NCBI RefSeq assembly: GCF_014189455.1
Contig: NZ_CP050297.1
Location: 267,451 to 331,450, forward strand
Direction: 5' to 3'
DNA: 64,000 nucleotides
Source of the DNA: Mesorhizobium huakuii
GTDB taxonomy: Bacteria > Pseudomonadota > Alphaproteobacteria > Rhizobiales > Rhizobiaceae
The notes beneath the pieces are model-generated. The model searched no databases, had not been told where the DNA came from, and was given only the letters and a program-made list of their open reading frames with translations. Below are positions 46,242 to 57,397 of this stretch, one piece after another. The first letter of the stretch is position 1, and each line of letters begins with the position of its first letter. The translations under genes and the position numbers were made by a program.

Positions 46242-46841
46242 ATGACCGCACATCCACCCTTCAGGAAGGTGCTCGACGGCGTCGCCACCCGCGAGCAGAT
46301 GTTCCAACTGTTCAGCCGCCACAAAGACACTCCCGGCATCGATCCCAATTCCGGCACTCCCTATTCAGGCGAGTGGTTTGAGATCACCGCGTCCGAATAC
46401 CACTTCATGCTAGATTTGTTGCCGCCGCTCTTCATGCGCACCGGCATGTTGGGAATGTCGGAGTATAAGGCGGGCAACGTGACCAGCGTATTCTTCGCGA
46501 TCCGGATCCGGGGCCGCGAGCGCTGGTTTCATGGCTTCTGCGATCTCACGGATCGGCAGTCGCCAGACAAGATGCGCGCCGCCACCATCGCCCACGAGAC
46601 CGGCGCGAGCGACAGCATGACCCGCGCGGAAAAGCTCGAGGCGATCTGGAACATAACCCCTGTCGAGCTCAGGGGGACCGCCCGCAATGCAGACCCCGAG
46701 ACCGGGTGGGCCGAACATAGCGGCAAACGCACGATTCTCGTTAACGCCGGAAGGCATGATGCTGCCTTCAGGCTGCTCGATGATCTGTCGGATCTCGAGA
46801 TCGACGAATTCCTGTCCAGAGTGCGATTGCGTCGGAGCTGA
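46242..46841 (+). CDS. DUF1419 domain protein
   Basis: 199 residues, ATG 46242 after GAGGAGAAC. Diagnostic segments: RKVLDGVATREQMFQLFSRH, YHFMLDLLPPLFMRTGMLGM, ERWFHGFCDLTDRQSPDKMR and AHETGASDSMTRAEKLEAIW. DUF1419 is restricted mainly to rhizobial plasmids; function unknown. Confidence 0.88.
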   Translation: MTAHPPFRKVLDGVATREQMFQLFSRHKDTPGIDPNSGTPYSGEWFEITASEYHFMLDLLPPLFMRTGMLGMSEYKAGNVTSVFFAIRIRGRERWFHGFCDLTDRQSPDKMRAATIAHETGASDSMTRAEKLEAIWNITPVELRGTARNADPETGWAEHSGKRTILVNAGRHDAAFRLLDDLSDLEIDEFLSRVRLRRS

Positions 46842-46856
46842 CAAAGGAAGGCGACG

Positions 46857-46955
46857 ATGGGCATCTATAAGAAACGCGCTTCGGCGGCGAAAGTCTCCAT
46901 CACGGTGACCGACTTTCGCTCAATGGATGCACCCGCGTCCATCCTCAGCTGTTAA
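46857..46955 (+). CDS. Very short ORF, possible truncated gene
   Basis: ATG 46857 with AAGGCGACG upstream gives 32 residues (MGIYKKRASAAKVSITVTDF...). The start looks real but the product is too short to assign; it may be the 5' remnant of a longer gene. It directly follows the DUF1419 gene. Confidence 0.3.
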   Translation: MGIYKKRASAAKVSITVTDFRSMDAPASILSC

Positions 46956-47022
46956 GACCTTCGAGACCGCATGGCCAACTGCCCCGAGGATACAAGCATC
47001 CGGTCCTCAGCAAAACTTGGGG

Positions 47023-47415
47023 TCAGTGCCTGCCACGCGGGAGGTATCCGGCATTGCGTAAAGCGCCGATGAACAGGCTGGCCGGGCCGGCGATACTCGT
47101 CCTGGCCTGCGCTGCGAGCGGCAGCGTGTTCCAGTCCTCCAACGGAGCGATAAAGCTGGAGAAAGTGCCATTGACCATGCAATGGCTGGTCAACAAGCCC
47201 TGCTTATCCAGCACCAGAACCCCTGTCTGATTACTTGGATACCGGATGGCGGCGACGCGCTGAAGTTCCATGTCGCCATCGATGCGCAAATTGAAAAGCA
47301 CAACGCCCAGGCTTCTGTTGGCGACTTCCGCGACTTCCGTGAAAGGAACAGGAAGCGCCCGAACGCTGTCGACCGCCATCCCGAAAACAAGCGCGTCCAG
47401 CTCATCCGCCGCCAT
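47023..47415 (-). CDS. Unknown protein
   Basis: 130 residues from ATG 47415 (MAADELDALVFGMAVDSVRA...; frame open to 47484). It has an alternating strand-helix character (LGVVLFNLRIDGDMELQRVA, GVLVLDKQGLLTSHCMVNGT). No family recognised. Isolated on the minus strand between DUF1419 and the SyrB-like gene. Confidence 0.5.
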   Translation of the reverse strand: MAADELDALVFGMAVDSVRALPVPFTEVAEVANRSLGVVLFNLRIDGDMELQRVAAIRYPSNQTGVLVLDKQGLLTSHCMVNGTFSSFIAPLEDWNTLPLAAQARTSIAGPASLFIGALRNAGYLPRGRH

Positions 47416-47723
47416 GATAAGATTAGTTCCCAAGAAAATGAGGATTGCAATCGCTCCAGCCGGATTGTGCACAGTATCGCACACCGCCGGCTAGACGCCT
47501 GAGCATCGCGTGTATGATGCAGCTCTGAAGATCAGCCCATCACCTCTCAGTAGGGATGTTTGCCTCCGTTGATGGAGCCGGCTGCCTAAGGCCCATGACA
47601 CACCGCTTGCTCGTTGCGGGGTTTCTCCGATAAAGCACGACGAGAGCGATAAGATAGGTCGGATACTCGCTAACACGAACAGCGACTTGACTTGCAAGTC
47701 ATGCTCACATCAAGGAACAGACT

Positions 47724-48408
47724 ATGAAGCGCCAGATCCGGCCATTCATCGTGGAAATGAAACAGAGGCGCGGTAAGCAGAAGCCAAGCGATTCGATCTG
47801 GGGCGATCTCAACCTGTCCAAAATTGCCACGGAGATGACGCAGCCGGGCTATGCTGCCCCGCTCCCAAATTCGGAGGTCATTGACTTCAGTATAAGACCC
47901 CTTGATGCTGAAGAAGGGGAAAAACCACAAGCGGAGTATATCATGGCCGATTTTCAGGACGCTCAGACTGTTCAGGCGACAGTAGCTCCAGCCAAAGTGG
48001 AAGTGCCTGAATCGAAGAAGAAAGTTCCGCGAGCAAAGAAAGCGAAGGCAGAACTCGTCAAGCCGGTCCGTAAGAACGGAGCGAAACACGTGCCCCCGGC
48101 CGCAGAAGCTCCGGTGGCAGTGAAGACGGCCCGCAAGACATATTCCGAGAAGGAACGCTCCCAGAAGCTTGCCCAGATCGAGAAATCGATCGCTGGCGGC
48201 GCGACCAGCAAGATTGCGGTCGGCCAGGCCGGCATATCCGAGCAGACCTACTATTATTGGAAGAGGGCTGCCGCACCATTCTTCAGACAGCGGCGATCTC
48301 CGCGATCTTGTCGCGCTCGAAGAAGAAAACAAGCGCCTCAAGAACCTGTTTGCCGACCGTCTGCGCAAGGAAAATGCCGAGCTCAAGAAGAAGCTGGGCC
48401 TTGCGTAA
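47724..48408 (+). pseudogene. SyrB-like regulator, one frameshift, with N-terminal extension
   Basis: The 3' part (from ATG 47943, MADFQDAQTVQATVAPAKVE) resembles the rhizobial symbiotic regulator SyrB and its relatives: a low-complexity Lys/Ala/Pro region, TYSEKERSQKLAQIEKSIAG, AGISEQTYYYWKR, and in another frame DLVALEEENKRLKNLFADRL ending ENAELKKKLGLA at 48408. One extra base at about 48262-48280 separates the two frames. The open frame extends upstream to ATG 47724 (MKRQIRPFIVEMKQRRGKQK), which may be a fused or separate short gene. The SYRB-type C-terminal heptads suggest a coiled coil. A 12-bp palindrome GACTTGCAAGTC lies just upstream (about 47690-47701). Confidence 0.75.
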
Positions 48409-48443
48409 GACATACTGAGCCTCGTTGGAAATTCCGCCGACGC

Positions 48444-49636
48444 TCAGTGCGGCAGCGGCGGCATATCGCCTTCGCCGACCCGCCACACCCAGGAGCCGAT
48501 CTCCGGACGCGCGGCCATCATATCCTGCAACGAAGCCTCGAACGCTTCGTCCGCACCGGCCGGGACGACAAAGAGCGCGATCGGCTCTTGCCTGTTCTGA
48601 AGCAAAGCGTTGGCGATCGGTTGGTCGGTTTGCAGGTCGTAGCGCAATCCCTTCACGCTCATCTCGCGAAGGCGGCCGAGCGCGTCAACGAGCCGCTTTT
48701 CCGGGACCGTCTCGTAAGGTATCCAGTTCTCGGACACGACCATCAACGCGATCTCGTCGACAATGGCGAGCCCGGCCGGGTTCAGTCCGAAGGTCGCGAT
48801 CGTCATGAGATGCGAGCTGGAATCCGCTGCCCACAGGGAGAATTCTTTTTCAAAACGCGCCTGCAAGCGGCGATGCAATGCATCGTCGATCATGAAGGAA
48901 AGCCGGGCAGGTGCCTGATGACAAGTTTCTGACCGGAACGAGCAGGAACAATCTCTTTCACCTCGCCGACCAGGACGAGCAATTTTCGGGGGCCGGATTT
49001 CGGCGGGAGCGCCGTGCCGAGAACCGCGTTGCGACGCTGCTCGATCGCTTCCTTGTTCTCGGCGCGAAATGGCTCGGGCACGAACAGGATATCCGCGAGC
49101 GATCCGCCCCTGACCGTCATTTGCCCGGCAGCCTCGAGCAGATGCCAGCGGACATTCCACCAATGTCGCTTGCCAGCCCACCTCGATGTCCAGACCGTCA
49201 ATTCGGCTTCGTGCCACAGATAATGAATGAGGCCACGCAGCGACATCCTCCTGGGATCGGCGGTTAGACTGGCGGAACTTTGCCCTGGAGGCACGGATGC
49301 GGCCCGGCTCCCTGTCTTCGACAGGCTGAAGTCCAACTTAAGGGCCGCCATGCCGCTTTGCGGATCGAGCTGTATCGCGCTGCCCATCAAGGCGCCCAGG
49401 CCGGACAGTTCGTAAGGCGATTCATATGAATCGCAGGACGGATCATGCCCGCCGCCGCTCAGCGGCATGCGCTTGATCAGATGAAGGTCGCCGATGCGGG
49501 CGATGTACATCGGGCAGCCCGGCTCGCGGCACAGGCATAGCGGACGCTCGCTGCGGGCATAGGCGTTCGCCAGCGCCGCCTGCAGGTCAGGCGCTCCCTC
49601 CTCGTAGACCGCACTGCCAATTCTGAACCGTCGCAT
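48444..49636 (-). pseudogene. DUF1173 family protein, one frameshift
   Basis: Repaired length about 397 residues from ATG 49636. Segments typical of DUF1173 include RPLCLCREPGCPMYIARIGD, LIKRMPLSGGGHDPSCDSYE, LHYLWHE-type GLIHYLWHEAELTVWTSRWA and GKRHWWNVRWHLLEAAGQMT. The second part, MIDDALHRRLQARFEKEFSL ... IALFVVPAGADEAF, is in a different frame; one missing A at 48895-48896 (plus strand) joins VIRHLPGFP to FMIDDALHRR. Function unknown; common on rhizobial plasmids, convergent here with the SyrB-like gene. Confidence 0.85.
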
Positions 49637-49822
49637 CACCTCCACAGCTCCAGGTCGCCGCCGCATCCCTGTGCGCGCATTCAAGTCATGGGTTTGCACA
49701 GAGCGCAACCCCTTTGGTGCATCGGCGCCAGAGGCAGAGGGGAGCCGGGAGGAGTGTGGCCCGGCTGGCGCGGAGAGAGTGCCGGCGCGGGCATCATTCC
49801 CCCTCTCGCGAAGGACATCTCC

Positions 49823-52800
49823 ATGAACATCGTTTCGACCACATCGATCGTCGCCCGGACGGCCGCTTCCCGCGCCGCGCCGGCACAAGACGCCGTCGAC
49901 ACCGCCCAGGCGATCCATCAGGCGGGAATGCGGCTTCTGCCTTTCCTCGATCAGGGCAAGCCTGTCACCACCGCCGCACTGCGCACCGCCATGACGACCA
50001 GTTTTGGCGGCAACGATGCGCAAGGGTTCTGGGTCTGGAAGGACGCCTATGAGGCGCTCGAAGTCGCCCAGGTGGTGTTTCTGCGCCGGTTCGGCCCGGC
50101 GATCCTGTCCCGGTCGAGCACGCCCCAGGCAATGCTGGCGATGATGAAGCGGATCGCCGACCTTCTTCCCACCCACACGCGGCGCTCCGACGAGAGCCAG
50201 GCCATGCAGCAGCTCTCCACGCCCTTGCCGCTGGCATTCGTCACGGCGCACGCCGCGGCGATCGCATCTTGCGACCTCGTTCTCGAACCCTCCGCCGGCA
50301 CCGGTCTGCTCGCCGTCCATGCCGAGATGACGCGCGCTTCGATCGCCCTCAACGAGCTAGCCGCGACGCGGGCCGATCTGCTCGGCCTGCTGTTTCCACG
50401 GTTGCCCGTCTCGCGGCACGACGCCGCCCATATTGACGATCATCTCGACGCAGCTATGAAGCCGTCTGTCGTTCTGATGAATCCACCCTTCAGCGTCGGC
50501 GCCTATGTCGACGGCCATGTCACTGACGCGGCATGGCGGCATCTCTCTTCCGCATTCGCACGCCTGCGCGCCGGCGGGCGCCTGGTCGCCATCACCGGCA
50601 CCGGGCTGTCTCCCGAAAACCTCAAATGGCGGCCCGCCTTCGAACGGCTGCAGCAGCAGGGCACCGTCATCTTCACCGCAGCGATCGACGGCCGTGTCTA
50701 CGCCCGCCATGGGACGATGGCCGAGACCCGCTTGACCATCATCGACAAAGTTCCTGCTACCGACCCAACCAGCTTCTCCGGCTCGCCGGGCAAGGCCATG
50801 GATGTCGAAACGCTGCTCTCCTGGATCACGGATCTGCCGCCCCGGACGCCGGGCGGCCTTCCGGACTCGATCGGTGCATTGTCTAGCGGCATCCTGCGCA
50901 GTGCCGCCATGCGTATGGGCGCCCGATCAGGAGCAAGAACCGCACCCCTCGCTGTCTCAAGGGCTGCTGCAAAGCCCATCCAATCGGTCCGCCCGATTGC
51001 GCAGGCGAAACCCGCCCGCCAGGTCAAGGCAAACAACACGCCGCCGGTCCCCCTTGCCTATGAGCTGCGCGACTGGATGCCGGAAGAGGGCGGCCGGCTC
51101 ACCGACACGATCTACGAACCCTATGCGCTCCAGTCGATCGACATTCCCCGCGCAAAACCGCATCCGACGCCGCTGGTACAATCGGCCGCAATGGCCGCCG
51201 TCGCGCCACCAAAACCTTCCTATCGGCCGCTTCTTCCTGATGCGATCATCGACGAGGGCCTGCTGTCGGATGCCCAGCTCGAAAGCGTCATCTATTCGGG
51301 CGAAGCCCATTCCGGTTATCTCACCGGCGCCTGGACGGTTGACGAGACCTGCGATGTCGTCTCGGCCTCGCCAGAAGGTGCCGAGAACGCGGTCCGCTTC
51401 CGTCGTGGTTGGTTTTTGGGCGACGGAACCGGCTGCGGCAAGGGACGACAGGTCGCCGGCATCATCCTCGACAACTGGCTGCAGGGCCGCCGCCGTGCGA
51501 TCTGGATTTCCAAGTCGGACAAGCTTCTGGAAGATGCCCAGCGCGATTGGGCGGCACTTGGCCAGGAAAAACTTCTCGTTCAGCCTCTGTCGCGCTATCG
51601 GCAGGGCACGCCGATCCGCCTTGCCCAGGGCATCCTGTTCACAACCTACGCGACGCTGCGCTCGCGGGAACGGGAAGGCAAGAGATCCCGGATCGCCCAG
51701 ATCCTCGACTGGGTCGGACAAGAGGCGAGGAGGGACGAAGGCCCGACGGGGAACAGAGAAAAGTCGGCGGGAAGGTCCGAAGGCCCGACTGGAGAGAACC
51801 TCGCGGGAAGGGCCGAAGGCCCTTCAGGGACCAATAGCTCTTTCGATGGTGTTATCGTCTTCGACGAGGCCCACGCCATGGCCAATGCCGCTGGCGGCAA
51901 AAGCGAGCGTGGCGACGTCGCCCCGTCGCAGCAGGGCAAGGCAGGCCTGCGGCTGCAGCACGCCCTTCCCGACGCGCGCGTCGTCTACGTCTCCGCGACC
52001 GGTGCGACCGCGGTCGAGAACCTGGCCTATGCGCAGCGTCTCGGCATCTGGGGCAGCGAGGATTTTCCATTCGCCAACCGGGCCGAGTTCGTCGCGGCAA
52101 TCGAGGGGGGTGGTGTCGCGGCGATGGAAGTGCTCGCCCGCGATCTCAAATCGCTTGGCCTCTATGCGGCGCGCTCGCTCTCTTATGATGGCGTCGAATA
52201 CGACTTGCTCGAGCACGCGCTGACCGAGGAGCAGATCCGCATCTACAACGCCTATGCGGACGCCTTCCAGGTCATCCACAACAACCTGACCGCCGCACTT
52301 GAGGCCACCAACATCACCAGCGAGGCCGCCACGCTGAACCGCAACGCCAAGTCGGCGGCAAGGTCGGCCTTCGAGAGCACCAAGCAGCGCTTCTTCAGCC
52401 ATCTCATCACCTCGATGATGACGCCGACCCTGATCGGCGCGATCGAGCAGGACCTCGCCGACGGTCATTCGGCAGTCGTGCAGATCGTCTCGACTGGCGA
52501 GGCGCTGATGGAGCGCCGGCTTGCCGAGATCCCCACCGAGGAGTGGTCCGATCTCCATGTCGATGTGACGCCGCGCGAGTACGTCGGCGGGTATCTAATG
52601 CACTCCTTCCCCACGCAGTTGTTCGAGGAATATTCGGACCCCGAAGGCAACCTCTATTCGCGGCCCGTGCACGACGCGGATGGCAATCCCGTCCAGTGCC
52701 GGGAGGCGGTGCGCCGGCGCGATGAGATGATCGAAAAACTTGCATCGCTGCCGCCGGTCGGCAGCGCGCTGGATCAGATCATCCATCACTTTGGCACCGA

Positions 52801-54398
52801 CACGGTTGCCGAGGTGACCGGCCGCTCGCGGCGCATCGTGAAGAAGACCGGCCGCGACGGTATCGACCGGCTGGCCGTGGAAAACCGCCCTGTCTCGGCC
52901 AATCTCGCCGAGACCCAGAGTTTTATGGATGACGACAAGCGCGTACTGATCTTTTCGGACGCCGGCGGTACCGGCCGCTCGTATCACGCCGATCTCGGGG
53001 TCAGGAACCAGAGGCTGCGCAAGCACTATCTGCTGGAAGCCGGCTGGCGCGCCGACAACGCCATCCAGGGTCTCGGACGAACCCACCGCACTAATCAGAA
53101 GCAACCGCCGTTGTTCCGGCCCATGGCCGCCAATGTGAAAGCGGGCAAGCGCTTCCTGTCGACGATCGCACGACGGCTCGACACGCTGGGCGCCATCACG
53201 CGCGGCCACCGCCAGACCGGCGGGGCAGGGCTGTTCCGTGCCGAGGACAATCTCGAAAGCCCCTACGCGCGGGCCGCACTTCGCCAATTCTACATGCTGC
53301 TGCATCAGGGGCAGGATCGAAGGCTGCTCGCTCACGACCTTCGAGGCCGTGACCGGGCTGTCTTTGACGACCGACGAGGGTGGGTTGCGCGACGAGCTGC
53401 CGCCGATCACGACCTGGCTCAACCGCCTGCTGGCGCTGCGCATCGAGACCCAGAACCTGCTGTTCGAAGTGTTCGGGCAACTGATGACGGCGAAGGTCGA
53501 GGGCGCCATCGCCGCAGGCAGTTACGACCGCGGCCTGGAGACCATTACGGCCGAAAGCATCGTCGTCACCGATCGCCGCACCGTCTACGCGCACCCGGTC
53601 TCCGGTGCGCAGTCGCATGTGCTGACCGTCGCGCGCAAGGACCGTATCCAGCCGCTCGGTCTGGTCGATGCGCTGGCGATCGCCCGCGCGGAGCCGCAAT
53701 CTGTTCTGTTGGTGAACACGCGGTCGAACCGCGCGGCGATACAGCTGCCGACGGCGAGCCTGATGCTCGACGACGGCACGATAGAGCACCGCGTACGCCT
53801 GCTGCGGCCGACGGACGAGCTGCGCTTCGGTCTCGACGCCCTTGCCGAAACCCACTGGCAGCCGGCCGACCGAAAACTGTTCTGCGACCTGTGGCTTGCA
53901 GAAGTCGCCGCCGTCCCGGAGTTCACCACCAGCACCTTTCACATCGTGACGGGTCTGCTGCTGCCGATCTGGCGTCGGCTGCCGGACCATGATTGTCAGG
54001 TCTACCGGATCCAGACCGATGCCGGCGAACGCATCATCGGGCGTCACATTGCGCCTACCCTTGTCACGACCATGTTCCGCAATCTAGGGCTCGACGATGT
54101 GCCCACGCTCGCGCCGGAAGATGCCTGGACTGGGCTCGTGGAAGGCAGGATCGGACTGCAACTCGCCGATGGCCTGATCCTGCGCCGCAGTCGGGTCATG
54201 AACGACTACCGTGTCGAGCTGATCGGCTTCACCGACGCGATGGTCCCCCGGCTGAAGGCGCTGGGGCTGATCTCCGAGATCATCTCCTGGAAGTTGCGGC
54301 TGTTCATCCCCACGTCCGCGCGCGGGTCCGCAATCCTCGCCGCGCTTCTCGACCGCCATACGCTGGTCGGCGTCACCGACCGTGCCTCGGTGGCTTGA
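49823..54398 (+). pseudogene. Methyltransferase-helicase fusion (strawberry notch type), one frameshift
   Basis: Repaired length about 1,524 residues. An N-terminal class I methyltransferase has motif I DLVLEPSAGTGLLAV (about 151-165) and NPPF (220-223), the signature of N6-adenine or related DNA methylases. A strawberry-notch-type superfamily 2 helicase follows, with Walker A FLGDGTGCGKGRQ (about 532-544), DEAH-box VIVFDEAHAM (about 677) and a C-terminal helicase domain (DDDKRVLIFSDAGGTGRSYH, QGLGRTHRTNQ). Between the walker motifs three imperfect copies of (D/S/A)EGP(T/S)G are inserted (about 637-672). The frame breaks at four G (53308-53311): removing one G joins YMLLHQG to RIEGCSLTTFEAVT. 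Such proteins occur on large plasmids and phages. Confidence 0.88.
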
Positions 54399-54411
54399 GA
54401 GGGAGGCGATC

Positions 54412-55476
54412 ATGTCCGGCTCGGCCTCCAAGCTGGCACGCCGCCTTGGCGATCATGCCGAAGCGGTGTGCCGCGAATATCTCTCCAACGGCCATCGCTC
54501 GGGCAATTACTGGATGGTCGGCGATGTCCGCAACACGCGCGGCCGTTCCATGCATGTGCGGCTCAAGGCGGTCGGCGACAAGGCAGCCGGAAAGTGGGTC
54601 GACGAGTCGTCGGGGGAATATGGCGACCTGCTTGACGTCATCGAGCAGAGCTGTGGTCTGGTCGACTTCCGCGAGGTCGCGGATGAAGCACGTCGCTTCC
54701 TCTCCATGCCGCCGCCACCGCCCCCGCCCCAGCCCTTTGGCACGCAGCGCCAACCTGCCGCGGCACGCGGCTCGCCTGAGGCGGCGCGTCGCCTGTTCGC
54801 CATGACGCAGCCGATCGCCGGCACGCTGGCCGAACGATACCTTGCCGGTCGCGGCATTCTGCTCTCCGCGCATGAGCGAGCCCTGCGCTTTCATCCCGGC
54901 TGCTACTACCGGGATCTCGTGACGGGCGAAACGCAGACTCATCCTGCGCTGATTGCCGCTGTCACCAACCTCAACGGGCAGATCACCGGCCTGCAGCGCA
55001 CTTACCTCTCCCCTGGGCTCGACCCGAGTGGCAAGATCGGCAAGGCGCAGCTCGCCGATCCACGCCGCTCGCTTGGTCACCTGCTGGGCAACGGCGTCTG
55101 GCTCGGCCTTGAACACGGTGCGCCAGTCCCGGTCATGGCCGCCGGCGAGGGCTTCGAGACGATGGCATCGCTTAAGGTAGTGATGCCGGCGCTGCCGGTG
55201 GCAGCCGCCACCTCGGCCAATCACCTCGCCGGCCTGATCTTGCCGCCCGGCTGCTGTCGCCTCTACATCGCGGCCGATGCCGACGCCGCCGGCCGGCACG
55301 GCATCGAACGTCTCAGCCAGCGCGCAGCCGAGGCCGGGATTCTCGCCTTGGTATTGCGGCCGCAGCTCGGCGACTTCAACGACGATCTGCGTCATCTCGG
55401 CCAGACCCATCTTACGGCATCGCTCAGCGGTCAGCTCGTCCCGGAGGATGCCCGTCGCTTCCTGCCGCCCGGATGA
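54412..55476 (+). CDS. Toprim-domain primase-like protein (DUF7146 type)
   Basis: 354 residues, ATG 54412 after GAGGGAGG, 13 bp downstream of the helicase fusion. N-terminal primase-like domain (VCREYLSNGHRSGNYWMVGD ... GKWVDESSGEYGDLLDVIEQ), proline-rich linker, then a Toprim domain with PVMAAGEGFETMASLKVV and LYIAADADAAGRHGI. The arrangement resembles plasmid and phage primases, but no zinc finger is seen. Probably works with the upstream methyltransferase-helicase in plasmid DNA processing. Confidence 0.85.
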   Translation: MSGSASKLARRLGDHAEAVCREYLSNGHRSGNYWMVGDVRNTRGRSMHVRLKAVGDKAAGKWVDESSGEYGDLLDVIEQSCGLVDFREVADEARRFLSMPPPPPPPQPFGTQRQPAAARGSPEAARRLFAMTQPIAGTLAERYLAGRGILLSAHERALRFHPGCYYRDLVTGETQTHPALIAAVTNLNGQITGLQRTYLSPGLDPSGKIGKAQLADPRRSLGHLLGNGVWLGLEHGAPVPVMAAGEGFETMASLKVVMPALPVAAATSANHLAGLILPPGCCRLYIAADADAAGRHGIERLSQRAAEAGILALVLRPQLGDFNDDLRHLGQTHLTASLSGQLVPEDARRFLPPG

Positions 55477-55722
55477 ACGGGTCGGGCCGGCACGCGAGCC
55501 CGGCGCGACGTCGCGGATAGCCTGCAGACATGGCGGCGGTCCACCGGAGAGGCCGCGCCCGCGCCTGCCTGAGAGGCGACCCCTGCCACCCCCCGGTCAC
55601 AGCCGCAACGGCTGCGCCGTCCTCCGCTCGCGCTCCGGCCTTCGGTGCGGCCGCGCCCGGGGCGCGGCCGGGATGCGCTGTCAGGCCGCGAAGGGCGCGG
55701 CCATAACCGACGGAGACACGCC

Positions 55723-56664
55723 ATGACCTACGAGCTTCCTCTCGACGACGCCCACGAGCCCTACCACGCCTCCTCGCCGACCGACCGCGTCATCCTCGAA
55801 CTGCAGATGTACGGCCATCGCCCGCATCAGGACGAACCTGATCCTCGGCCACTTCCCGACGACGAGGTGATCCGGGCCGGCCTCGCCGGGATCGTCGAAA
55901 CCTTCGCCGGCATGCTCGGCGACACCAGGCTCGAACCCGACCTCGACGACCTGCTCTGGTCCTTCGCAAACGTCTTCCACCGTGCCGCCGAGCGCGTCGC
56001 CCGCAGTCTCGACCGCAACGAGGAAGCGCAGCGCTCGAGTCAGCAGGAGCAGGACGGCTCAGAGGTGAAGTCCGTCGAGCTGGAGCGGCTGACCGCCGAA
56101 GGCATCAGCTATATCGAGCGCCGCAACGTGCTCGAAATCATGCGCGATGAGGCCGCCGACCTCTACGAGGCACAAACCGGATCGGCATGGCGGCCGCGCA
56201 CCGGCTCCAAGGTCTCCCACCAGGCGATGACCGCGTCGGTGATCGACTCCAGAGACTTCCTCGCCGCCCGCCGTCACGCCGAAACCGAGGTGCTCGTCCC
56301 AGCCGGGACCAAGATCGCCTTCGCCGGCGGCCTCGACTGCAACGATCACGACCGCATCTGGGACGCGCTCGACAAGGCCCGCGAAAAACATCCCGACATG
56401 GTCCTGCTCCACGGCGGCAGCCCGCGCGGCGCCGAACGCATCGCGGCCTGCTGGGCCGAGAACCGCAAGGTCACCCAGATCGCCTTCAAGCCGGACTGGA
56501 CCCGACACGCCAAGGCGGCCCCGTTCCGCCGCAACGACCAGCTTCTCTCCGTGGTGCCCTACGGCCTGATCGTCTTTCCCGGCTCCGGCATCACCGACAA
56601 CCTTGCCGACAAGGCGCGTCGGCTGGGCATTCCCGTCTGGCGGTTCGCGGAGGGCGGCGCGTGA
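55723..56664 (+). CDS. DUF2493 (SLOG-type) protein
   Basis: 313 residues, ATG 55723 after GGAGACACG. The C-terminal domain IAFAGGLDCNDHDRIWDALD, then MVLLHGGSPRGAERIAACWA, and LSVVPYGLIVFPGSGITDNL has the DUF2493/YspA-type SLOG Rossmann fold that binds nucleotide-like ligands. The N-terminal 180 residues are specific to plasmid versions. Function unknown. A second SLOG-like gene occurs at 57691. Confidence 0.85.
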   Translation: MTYELPLDDAHEPYHASSPTDRVILELQMYGHRPHQDEPDPRPLPDDEVIRAGLAGIVETFAGMLGDTRLEPDLDDLLWSFANVFHRAAERVARSLDRNEEAQRSSQQEQDGSEVKSVELERLTAEGISYIERRNVLEIMRDEAADLYEAQTGSAWRPRTGSKVSHQAMTASVIDSRDFLAARRHAETEVLVPAGTKIAFAGGLDCNDHDRIWDALDKAREKHPDMVLLHGGSPRGAERIAACWAENRKVTQIAFKPDWTRHAKAAPFRRNDQLLSVVPYGLIVFPGSGITDNLADKARRLGIPVWRFAEGGA

Positions 56665-56727
56665 GCGCCGTTTTCTTGCAAATCCAGAAAATCCAGATAA
56701 TATGGAGACTGATCAAGGAGGCCAGCC

Positions 56728-56988
56728 ATGCGCCAGTTCACGACGGGGGATCTCAACAAGCAGGTTGGCGACGTCACCGACGTTGCCAGCCGCGAACCCG
56801 TTATTCTTACCAAGCACCGGAAACCCCGGTTCGTGCTGATGAGCTACGAGCACTACGAACGGATGCGCACCGGCGGCGATCCCCGCCGCGCATACCATGT
56901 CTCCGAGATGCCGGACGAACACACGGAACTTTTCGCCGCCGAGATCGACCGATTGGCGCGCGGGGAAGGATACGATGATGAGCGGTAG
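56728..56988 (+). CDS. Phd/YefM-type antitoxin
   Basis: 86 residues, ATG 56728 with AAGGAGG upstream. Sequence TTGDLNKQVGDVTDVASREP and VILTKHRKPRFVLMSYEHYE is the Phd/YefM DNA-binding fold. Overlaps the next gene by 14 bp. Pairs with the toxin-like gene at 56975 and probably represses the operon. Confidence 0.88.
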   Translation: MRQFTTGDLNKQVGDVTDVASREPVILTKHRKPRFVLMSYEHYERMRTGGDPRRAYHVSEMPDEHTELFAAEIDRLARGEGYDDER

Positions 56989-57397
56989 ATTTCTGCCTGG
57001 TCAGGTGATCTCCTATCCTTATCTTTGGGCATGGCAACACGAGCGCGGCGAAACGGAAGGCCGCAAGAGCCGACCGACCTGCGTGGTCATCGCTGTCCGC
57101 GGCGCAAGAGATGGCCTGACCCATCTCGCGCTCCTGGCGATAACCACCCAGCCACCGACCAGCGATCGGGTCGGTTTGGAAGTCTCCGCTATCGAGTGCC
57201 GCCGCGCCGGTCTGACCGATCTCAAACGCTGCTGGATCGTGATTGACGAATACAACTACGATATTGCCGAACGCTCCTGGTACATCGAATCCGACGGTAA
57301 GTCCCTCGGTCGGTTCAGCAAGGCATTCATGATGAAGATCGCAGGCGCCTTTATCGAAGCGCGCAGCGAGGGCCGCCGCGTCAGCCGTCTGGATTGA
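56975..57397 (+). CDS. PemK/MazF-like toxin
   Basis: 140 residues from ATG 56975 (or 56978). The beginning GRFLPGQVISYPYLWAWQHE and RPTCVVIAVRGARDGL, LALLAITTQPP are compatible with an SH3-like PemK/MazF fold, an mRNA interferase. Position behind a Phd-type antitoxin supports the toxin role. Assignment is less certain than for the antitoxin. Confidence 0.65.
   Translation: MMSGRFLPGQVISYPYLWAWQHERGETEGRKSRPTCVVIAVRGARDGLTHLALLAITTQPPTSDRVGLEVSAIECRRAGLTDLKRCWIVIDEYNYDIAERSWYIESDGKSLGRFSKAFMMKIAGAFIEARSEGRRVSRLD

Noticed and set aside
52595..53509. 304-residue minus-strand ORF within the helicase fusion
   Set aside because: Antisense shadow; also spans the frameshift in the helicase gene.
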